From: Candidatus Handelsmanbacteria bacterium
GTDB taxonomy: Bacteria > Latescibacterota > UBA2968 > UBA8231
Length of the DNA stretch: 64,000 nt
Direction: 5' to 3'
Assembly (NCBI GenBank): GCA_016867395.1
Contig: VGJS01000004.1
Span: 16,966 to 80,965, forward strand
Part shown: piece after piece, positions 57,241 to 64,000 of the stretch
Numbering within the stretch: position 1 is the first letter of the stretch
Layout of the letters: each line of letters opens with the position of its first letter
Program-made: the position numbers and the translations under genes
Notes under the pieces: model-generated
Databases searched by the model: none
Seen by the model: only the letters and a program-made list of their open reading frames with translations
Told to the model about the DNA's origin: nothing

Positions 57241-59318
57241 CCCACCTCCACCTCGTGCCGACCCGCCCCCTTCAGCGATAGCACCAGGTGCTCGGCCTCA
57301 GCGCTGATCTGGGGCACCAGGGCGTTGGGGTACATCTTCTCGTTGCGCCAGAGGGTCTCGCCGTTGAGGCTGACCACCGGGAAGCGCTGGCCCAGCCGCG
57401 GCAGCCACAGACGGGTCTCCCCCTCCCGCTCCAGGGTCAGGGCAAGCCAGAAACGCCCATTACCCTGTTGCCATTCCACCTCCACCATCCCGCGCCGGGT
57501 GGGGACGCGGCCCTGGACCCGCCCCAGGTCCAGACCCGGCGGACGGATCTCCAGCACCCCGTACCCGGGGCTGCCCGGCCGGACCCCTAACACCTGCGAC
57601 CCCAGGAAGTACTCAGGGCCGGGCAGCACCTCAAAGCCCCCGTTCTTCTCGCCCCAGGTCTCCCCCTCGCGCCCGACCGTCCGGCCCCACTTAATCTCCA
57701 GGTATTCCAGGGCCCAGACCCCGGCCCCACTGCGCCACAGCCCGCCTTCCAGGTAAAACGCCTCAAGCAGGCCGGCGCCGGCCAGCCGGCGCACCCAGGC
57801 CTCCTGCGGTTTGGGGGCCAGCAGGCCAAGGTAGCAGGCCAGGGCGTAGGCCCAGCGGTCCTCGGGCTCCGGGGGCGCGGCGGCCCACTGCCGGCGCAGG
57901 GCCCGGGCCTCCTGCTCCCACTGCTGGGCCGCAGCCCGGTCGCGCTGCCAGCGGCACAGCCTGCCGGCCGCCTCCAGGGCCCCGATGCGCAGGGCGCCCA
58001 GAGCCGGGCCGGACCACGATCCCTCCCCCGCCGGCAATCCCGGCGACCGGCAGGCCGCCAGGGCCGCCAGGGCCGCCGGCAATCGCCGCGCCAGTTCCTC
58101 CCCCTCTCCGGCATATAGATGGTGGGATTGCAGCGCCAGCAGGTAGGCCAGTTGCCCGGCCACCTCGCCCTGCCCCGGCGCGGCCCCGGCCAGGGCCGCC
58201 CCCATGGCGCGGGTGTCGCCGCTTAGGTAGCAGTCGTTCAGGGCCAGGGCCTGGGCCCGCAGCCAGTCGTAGGGCGGCCCCGCCGGAAAGTAATACAGCT
58301 CCTGGCGGCAGGCATCCAGGCTGCGCCGCCCCACCTCCCACACCTGCTCCAGCAGGGGGGAAAGGGCCAGTTCGCCGCGCCCCTCCACCTCAGCATGGCG
58401 GCCTACCAGGCCCACGCAGTCGATCTCCACCTCCTGCTCGAAGTGACTGAGGCGCATCATTAGGTAGCGGCAGGTGCGCAGCCACAGCCCGCTCCACTCC
58501 TGCACCCCCTGGCCGCAGGTGTAGCTCACCCAACTGTCTACCTGCCCCCAGGAGCGGGCAAAGCCCAGTTCGACCAGGCCGCCCCGGCCGCCCCGCAGGC
58601 GCAGGCAGGGAAAGCCGCTGTGCTGTTGGCCCAGGTCGAGGATCAACAGCACGGCCCGCTGCGGATCCCGGGTCTGCACCAGGGTCCAGCTCTTGCCAGG
58701 CCGCAGCAGTCCCTCGCGGTGGACGCATTTGGCCCGGCGCAGGGATTCCGGCTCGGCGGCGAAGCGCAGCGGACCGCCGGCCTCCGCCTCACCAAATGCC
58801 ACCACCGCCCGCCCCCAGTGCGCCTGCTCAGCCACTGGGAGGGGCGACCAGGGATCGGGAAGGACCACCCGCTCGACCACCGCCACCCCGGTCCAGGCCA
58901 GTTCCCCGCCCGCTGCCGGCCAGCAACGCTCCCCTCCGCCGGGCCCTTCCTCCCACTCGGCGGCCCGGGCCGCCTGCCAGGGCCGGCCAGTGGCCAGTTC
59001 GATCTGCCCGCCCTGAGCGCAGTCCACTTTTCCGCTCAGGCTCAGCCATCCCACACCGGCGCCGGCGGCGGCCAGGACCAGCAACTGCTGCGGCCCCGGC
59101 CCCAGGCCCGGCCCCAGTTCAAAGCGCTCCCGCACCGGTCGGCCCGTGAGGGTGGACCCCAGGCCCCGGCCCACCAGTTGCCCGCCCAGGTAGAGCTGGT
59201 ATGGCCCGCTGGCGGCGCCTTCCAGCCAGCCACCGGACAGGGCCTCAGGCAGGTGCAGCGGCAATACCAGATACACAAAGGGGGCCGGGCCGGGGTACCA
59301 GATGGGGGCCGGCGTCAT
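57237..59318 (-). CDS. Divergent GH78 alpha-L-rhamnosidase-like protein
   Basis: YQLYLGGQLVGRG lectin-like N-term; EVGRRSLDACRQELYYFPAGPPYDWLRAQALALNDCY; C-term IRPPGLDLGRVQGRVPTRRGMVEVEW. Confidence 0.6.
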   Translation of the reverse strand: MTPAPIWYPGPAPFVYLVLPLHLPEALSGGWLEGAASGPYQLYLGGQLVGRGLGSTLTGRPVRERFELGPGLGPGPQQLLVLAAAGAGVGWLSLSGKVDCAQGGQIELATGRPWQAARAAEWEEGPGGGERCWPAAGGELAWTGVAVVERVVLPDPWSPLPVAEQAHWGRAVVAFGEAEAGGPLRFAAEPESLRRAKCVHREGLLRPGKSWTLVQTRDPQRAVLLILDLGQQHSGFPCLRLRGGRGGLVELGFARSWGQVDSWVSYTCGQGVQEWSGLWLRTCRYLMMRLSHFEQEVEIDCVGLVGRHAEVEGRGELALSPLLEQVWEVGRRSLDACRQELYYFPAGPPYDWLRAQALALNDCYLSGDTRAMGAALAGAAPGQGEVAGQLAYLLALQSHHLYAGEGEELARRLPAALAALAACRSPGLPAGEGSWSGPALGALRIGALEAAGRLCRWQRDRAAAQQWEQEARALRRQWAAAPPEPEDRWAYALACYLGLLAPKPQEAWVRRLAGAGLLEAFYLEGGLWRSGAGVWALEYLEIKWGRTVGREGETWGEKNGGFEVLPGPEYFLGSQVLGVRPGSPGYGVLEIRPPGLDLGRVQGRVPTRRGMVEVEWQQGNGRFWLALTLEREGETRLWLPRLGQRFPVVSLNGETLWRNEKMYPNALVPQISAEAEHLVLSLKGAGRHEVEVG

Positions 59319-59348
59319 GGCCTTGCGAGTTTCTTTAGATTTGTCCCC

Positions 59349-61031
59349 ATGTCATGGTTCGGCGCCCACTGGCGCCCGCTCCTGCTCTTCGCCTTCGGGG
59401 CGCTGCTTTACGTTCGCACCCTAGGGGGTGGTTTTGTGCTTGACGATCGGGCCGCTGTCCGCGACAACCCGGTGGTCCGGCGTGGCGAGCTGACCCAGAT
59501 CCTCAGCGCCGATTACTGGGCCGGCTTCCACGGCGACCACTCCGGCCTGTACCGGCCTCTGACCGTGTGGACCTTTGCCCTCAACTACCACCTGTCCGGC
59601 CAGGCGCCCTTCTCCTACCACCTGGTAAACATCCTGCTCCACGGGGCAGTGGCGGCCCTGCTGTATCTGGTCTGGCGGCGATTGCTGGGACAGGAGGAAC
59701 CTGCCTGGTGGGCGGCCCTGTTTTTTGCCCTCCATCCGGTCCTGTGTGAGGCCGTGGCCGGACTGGTGGGGCGGGCCGAGTTGCTGGCGGCCCTTTTCGG
59801 GCTGGTGGCCCTTCACCTGCATCTGGGCGGCCGGCCTCTGATGGCCGGAACGGCGCTGCTGGCCGCGCTTCTGAGCAAGGAGAGCGCCATCGCCCTGCCC
59901 GCCCTCCTCCTCCTGACGGACCTCTTTCAATATCGCGGTTTTCCGCAAAAACGCTACTGGCCGGCCCACCTCCTCTACAGCGGCATGGCCCTGCTCTATC
60001 TGGGGGCGCGGCAGTGGGTGCTGGGCGGGTTGCTCGTCGGCCAGATCGACCCCTTCGACAACCCCTTGGCCAACCTGGACACCCCGCTGCGCTGGGCCAA
60101 CGCCCTGCTGGTCCTGGGCCGGTACCTGGGGCTGCTGGTCCTGCCCCACTCCCTGTGCGCCGACTATTCTTTCGGCGCCCTGCCCCCGGCCCCCTCCTGG
60201 TCGCTGTCGGCCCTCCTGCTGGCCCCCGCGGTTGCCGCCGCCGTAGGTCTGGCGCTGTGGGGGGCCCGGCGTTTCCTGCCCGCCGCGGCCCTGGGTCTGG
60301 CCTGGATGCTGGTGGCGCTGGCCCCGGTGGCCAACCTGTTCTTTCCCATCGGCACCGGCATGGCCGAGCGCCTGCTCTACCTGCCTGCCGCCGGCTTCTG
60401 CCTGACCCTCGCGTTGCTCCTCCGGCAACTGGGAGCGCGGCGCACTGCCGTCGGGGCGCTCCTGGCCCTCTGCCTGGCCTGGGGGACCTGGAGCCGCAGC
60501 GGCGACTGGCGGGACGAGTACACCCTCTTCTCACAAGCGGTGCGGGCCCAACCCCAGAGCGCCCGGGCCTGGCAGGTGCTGGGCAAGGCCGCCCTCGAAA
60601 GAGACGAGGAACCCCTGGGGCTCCAGTGCCTGCAAAGGGCCCTGGCGATCTTCCCCTCCTACTACGAGGTCCACGCCGACCTGGGCGCCTTCTACGAAAA
60701 AAAAGGCGACCACGACGGGGCCGCCGACCACCTGGCCCGCTGCCTGGAACTGCGCTCCAACTATCCTCCCGGCTGGTACAACCTCGGCCTGGTCCATTAC
60801 CGGCAGGGAAGGCGCGACGAGGCCCGCCAAGCCTTCGCCAAAGCCGTCCTATACGACCCCGGTTACGCCAGGGCCTATTACAATCTGGGGGTGATGGAGT
60901 TGGAGGAGAGCAGACCAGTCCCGGCCCGCGAACTGTTCCAAAAAGCCCTGGCCCTCGACCCAGAATACGCAGAGGCGCGGCTCAATCTGGAGGCCTGCGA
61001 AAAACTGCTGCAGCAGAGTAGTGCGCCATAG
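59349..61031 (+). CDS. TMTC-like polytopic membrane protein with C-terminal TPRs (putative GT-C O-mannosyltransferase-like)
   Basis: FVLDDRAAVRDNP; LYRPLTVWTFALNYHLSGQAPFSYHLVNILLHG; AVAGLVGRAELLAALFGL; LSKESAIALPALLLL; GLLVLPHSLCADYS; three or more TPRs. Confidence 0.78.
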   Translation: MSWFGAHWRPLLLFAFGALLYVRTLGGGFVLDDRAAVRDNPVVRRGELTQILSADYWAGFHGDHSGLYRPLTVWTFALNYHLSGQAPFSYHLVNILLHGAVAALLYLVWRRLLGQEEPAWWAALFFALHPVLCEAVAGLVGRAELLAALFGLVALHLHLGGRPLMAGTALLAALLSKESAIALPALLLLTDLFQYRGFPQKRYWPAHLLYSGMALLYLGARQWVLGGLLVGQIDPFDNPLANLDTPLRWANALLVLGRYLGLLVLPHSLCADYSFGALPPAPSWSLSALLLAPAVAAAVGLALWGARRFLPAAALGLAWMLVALAPVANLFFPIGTGMAERLLYLPAAGFCLTLALLLRQLGARRTAVGALLALCLAWGTWSRSGDWRDEYTLFSQAVRAQPQSARAWQVLGKAALERDEEPLGLQCLQRALAIFPSYYEVHADLGAFYEKKGDHDGAADHLARCLELRSNYPPGWYNLGLVHYRQGRRDEARQAFAKAVLYDPGYARAYYNLGVMELEESRPVPARELFQKALALDPEYAEARLNLEACEKLLQQSSAP

Positions 61032-61059
61032 AAACTCGCCCAAGGATTATGTCAATCAC

Positions 61060-61302
61060 TGCAAGCGGCGGGGAGATGACCCCGGCGGGGAGCCGCGCGG
61101 GTTGGCGCAGCGGCAGGCGAGGGGGTTCCTCATTCAATGAGCGGTAGGGTAGGACGCGGGTGAGGTCGTGGGGAGAGCGGAGCGAAGCGAGCCCGGGCGC
61201 AAGGCGCCAACGTATGGGGCGTTGCGGGGGAAGGGTCTTGGGGGAGGGCACAAGTCCGCGCCTTGGGAAAGCCCGAAGTGGGTCGCTCCCCGACGCCTCA
61301 AC
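61060..61302 (+). repeat. Intergenic repeat family copy C
   Basis: agcggcggggagatgacccc; aggacgcggg; gagagcggagcgaagcgagc; caacgtatggggcgttgcggggg; cgcgccttgggaaagcccgaagtgggtcgctccccgacgc. Confidence 0.7.
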
Positions 61303-63092
61303 TTGGAACCACACGCCACAGGGAAAAGCGGGCCTGGTCAAAACCCTTGAGTTCAGTTTCCAAAGGCTCGACCCACAGGTGGTTTGCCCCGGTGAGAAAC
61401 TGCGCCACCTCGGGGCCTTCGCGCACGATGGAGGAGAGCACCAGATCAGCGCCCTTGGACACATGCTCCAACAGCGAGGCCAACTTCACCGTCGAACCAA
61501 GATAGTCCACCCGGTCGTTGAGGGAAACGGCGATGCAGGGCTCATAGTGCATCCCCACCTTCAGTTGCAGCCCCCCCGTCTCCGGCGAGGCCGCCAACTC
61601 CCGCTGCACCCGCAGCATGGGCGGCCACCGGCCAGCGGAATACCGCCATTACCGCGTCCGCAATGGTCTTGACCAGGGCCCCCTCCTCCTCGGCAATGGC
61701 CTTCAGCAGGATATCGAAGTGGCTCATCACCAGGCCAAAAGCCGGGGGTGTCGCCGATCTGGTTGTAGAGCCGTGTGGAGCCGCACAGGTCGGTGAAGAG
61801 CACCGTCAGACTGCCCACCGCGATCTTCTCCCCCGGCTGCAGGGCCTCCCCGGCGAAAAGGTCGCGGACGGCTGCAGGGCCGTCACCTCGGCGGCGGTGG
61901 CGGCCTGGTTGCACCAGGCCGTGCGCTCCAACACCAGCAACTTGCTCGGACCCGGTGGCATTGACAACGCGCAGGGCCGCCTCCGGGGACTGAACCCACT
62001 CCTCGTCCGGCCAGCCCGACTCGATCCTCCACGCCGCCTCGGCCTGTCCTCCCTCCTCCACCCGAATGAACTGGGCGCCCCGGGCAGCCCCAGGGCCCGC
62101 AGCCGGGGATGCGCCACCCGCTCGGCGCCGGGGGCCAACAACTGCTGTGGGGATACGTGGGGGGTGGTCTGGGGGCCGGTCACGCAGAACGCCCCGGCCT
62201 TGGCTGGCCGGATGGCTGGGTTGGGATGGAAAGTCAACTCCACGGTGCGCTCGAAATAAACCGCAATCTCGATGTTGCAGGTGTCGCCGTGGACCTGGGG
62301 CACGATCCCTCCAGGGAGGGGTTGCGCACCCTGGCCCCCCGGCACAGGGGGCAGAGCAGGTCCCACTCGAATTCAAGCAAGCCCACCCGGGTGGAGAGCA
62401 GGCACAACTCCAGCACATGGCTCCGCGGCGCGCCCCAGGCATCGGCCAGCTCGTAGAGCCGGATGCAGCCGGTGCTCAAATCGTCTGCCTGTTCGAGGTG
62501 GGCCGCCAGGCGAGCGAGCAGGTCCGGGTCCGGGTCCGCCCCCTCGGCCAGCAAGGTCTGCCGCAGGGCCTGGAGCAGTTGCCTGCCGCCCTCGGCAAAG
62601 CGCACTGGCTGCGGGGCCAAGGGCTACGGCCAGCGGACCTCGGCGCGGGAGGCCAACTCGTCGTACTGGCGGAAGACCCGGGCAAAGCTGCGGGCGCTCA
62701 GTATTCCCACCGGCACCGGGATGGCCAGCCATCCCAGCAGGTTGCCCGGCCAGAGTCACGCCTAATACAACAGCCGAGTCCCCCGCTCGGGCCCGGGGCT
62801 CCAGTTCGGCAAGCACCCGCATCTGGGCCACGGTCCCCTGCTTGTAGCGACGCACCACCCCGAAGCGGCGGGGCCGCACCCACTCGCAGGGTTCCTCCTC
62901 CCACTCCACCACCAGGCCCAATTTGGTGAAGCGCAGGCAGCGGCGGGCATTGGCCCCGGCGCTGGACTTCTGTACCGGGGGCAGGCCGGTGTCGCGGTTG
63001 AAGCGGTTGGTGTCGGCCACCAGGGGCCACAGGGCCTTGGGGCTGCAGCGCAGGTCCCATTCCCAGGGATAGTAGAATTCTCTGCTCGGCAT
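61298..63092 (-). pseudogene. Class III adenylate cyclase with N-terminal START-like domain, frame-disrupted
   Basis: MPSREFYYPWEWDLRCSPKALWPLVADTNRFNRDTG; TVLFTDLCGSTRLYNQIGD; GALVKTIADAVMAVFRWPVAA; LKVGMHYEPCIAVSLNDRVDYLGSTVKLASLLEHVSKGADLVLS in different frames. Confidence 0.8.
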
Positions 63093-63102
63093 GGCCCCAA
63101 AA

Positions 63103-63133
63103 TAAAAAAACCCCTCTCCGCCGGGGAGAGGGG
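63103..63133 (-). terminator. Intrinsic terminator for HtrA gene
   Basis: CCCCTCTCC-GCC-GGGGAGAGGGG hairpin followed on the minus strand by TTTTTTTATTTT. Confidence 0.85.
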
Positions 63134-63148
63134 TCTGGGTTGAGGATC

Positions 63149-64000
63149 TCACTGGGCGGGGATGGGCACCGCCATCAGATGGGTGTTGTCGCCCTGCCGC
63201 ACGGTGAAGAGCACGGACTTGCTGCGCTTGGCCGCCGCGGCCAGGGCCTGCGCGTACTCCTCGGTATTGCCCACCGGCCGTTGGTTGACCTCCTGGATCA
63301 GATCCCCTGCCTTCAGGCCGCGGCGGGCCGCCGGGCTGCGGGGCCTCACCCCTCTCACCACCACCCCGCTCTGCCCCTCGTATCCGAAATGCTCGGCGAT
63401 TTGCGGGGTCAGGTTCTGGACGACCAGGCCCAGGCGATCGCCCCGCCCTTCCCCGGTTGCTTCCGGGGCATTGGTCCGGGCCAGGGCCTCGGCGGTAAGC
63501 TGATCCAGAACCACGGGGATGTGGCGCTGCTCCTCGCCGCGGGCCACCAGCAGGTCCACCCGGGTGCCGGGGGGGGTCTCGCCGATCAGGCTCTTGAGCT
63601 CGACAGTGTCGCGCACCGGCTTGCCCTCCACCTCGAGCACCACGTCCCCCTGCTTCACCCCTGCCTTGTCCGCCGCGCCCCCCGGACGCACCCCGTCGAT
63701 CAGTACCCCCTGGGTCTTCTCCAGGCCCAGGGCCTCGGCGGTGACCCGGTCGAGGTCCTTGATGTTGACCCCTAACAGGCCGCGTTTCACCTCGCCGTGC
63801 TCGATGAGCTGGCCCATGACGTTCTTGACCATGTTGACCGGGATGGCGAAGCCGATGCCCTGGTACCCGCCGCTGCGCGAGATGATGCCGGTGTTGATAC
63901 CCACCAGTTCGCCGCGCAAATTGACCAGGGCCCCGCCGCTGTTGCCCGGATTGATGGCCGCGTCGGTCTGGATGAAGGAACCGTACTCGTCCCGGCCAAA
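63149..64000 (-). CDS. degP: HtrA/DegP-family serine protease with two PDZ domains, N-terminus outside window
   Basis: [46 protein letters not shown]; two PDZ segments ([41 protein letters not shown]). Confidence 0.93.
   Translation of the reverse strand, partial: FGRDEYGSFIQTDAAINPGNSGGALVNLRGELVGINTGIISRSGGYQGIGFAIPVNMVKNVMGQLIEHGEVKRGLLGVNIKDLDRVTAEALGLEKTQGVLIDGVRPGGAADKAGVKQGDVVLEVEGKPVRDTVELKSLIGETPPGTRVDLLVARGEEQRHIPVVLDQLTAEALARTNAPEATGEGRGDRLGLVVQNLTPQIAEHFGYEGQSGVVVRGVRPRSPAARRGLKAGDLIQEVNQRPVGNTEEYAQALAAAAKRSKSVLFTVRQGDNTHLMAVPIPAQ

Noticed and set aside
1-64000. CRISPR array, integrase, transposase or prophage
   Set aside because: No regularly spaced direct repeats, and no recombinase, transposase or phage structural motifs recognised in the ORF translations.

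Overview
High-GC bacterial chromosomal window of 64 kb, gene-dense on both strands, with no rRNA, tRNA, CRISPR or transposase recognised by eye. Core modules: tsaE / REC-PglZ (PorX-like) regulator / sensor histidine kinase; flagellin, bactofilin, motAB; a pentose-phosphate/glycolysis run (tal-zwf-glk-fbaB-kdsC); a co-directional cluster with a eukaryote-like alkyl-DHAP synthase (AGPS) homologue, an SDR, RtcB, two phytanoyl-CoA-dioxygenase-like proteins (one fused to HEAT-like repeats) and an ACP-phosphodiesterase-like protein; ada; mog / SelA-like / enolase-superfamily genes; glyA, FGGY kinase, M19 dipeptidase; a split 'Tm-1-like' operon (UPF0261 + cupin + TIM barrel); copper ATPase; a bc-type complex encoded with a pentaheme and a monoheme cytochrome; hemH; a GH78-like protein; a TMTC-like TPR membrane protein; and an HtrA protease truncated by the window edge. 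Scattered among intact genes are several heavily lesioned genes (repeat-rich secreted protein, DUF4038-like glycoside hydrolase, GNAT, DUF2339 remnant, group II PLP decarboxylase, PAS-HK-REC kinase, adenylate cyclase). The most interesting unexplained items are (1) the AGPS/SDR/RtcB/PhyH/PhyH-HEAT cluster as a candidate bacterial ether-lipid or lipid-modification island, (2) a dispersed, same-orientation intergenic repeat family with at least four diverged copies, and (3) the PorX-like PglZ signalling operon. All calls come from reading the sequence and supplied translations; no database search was run.
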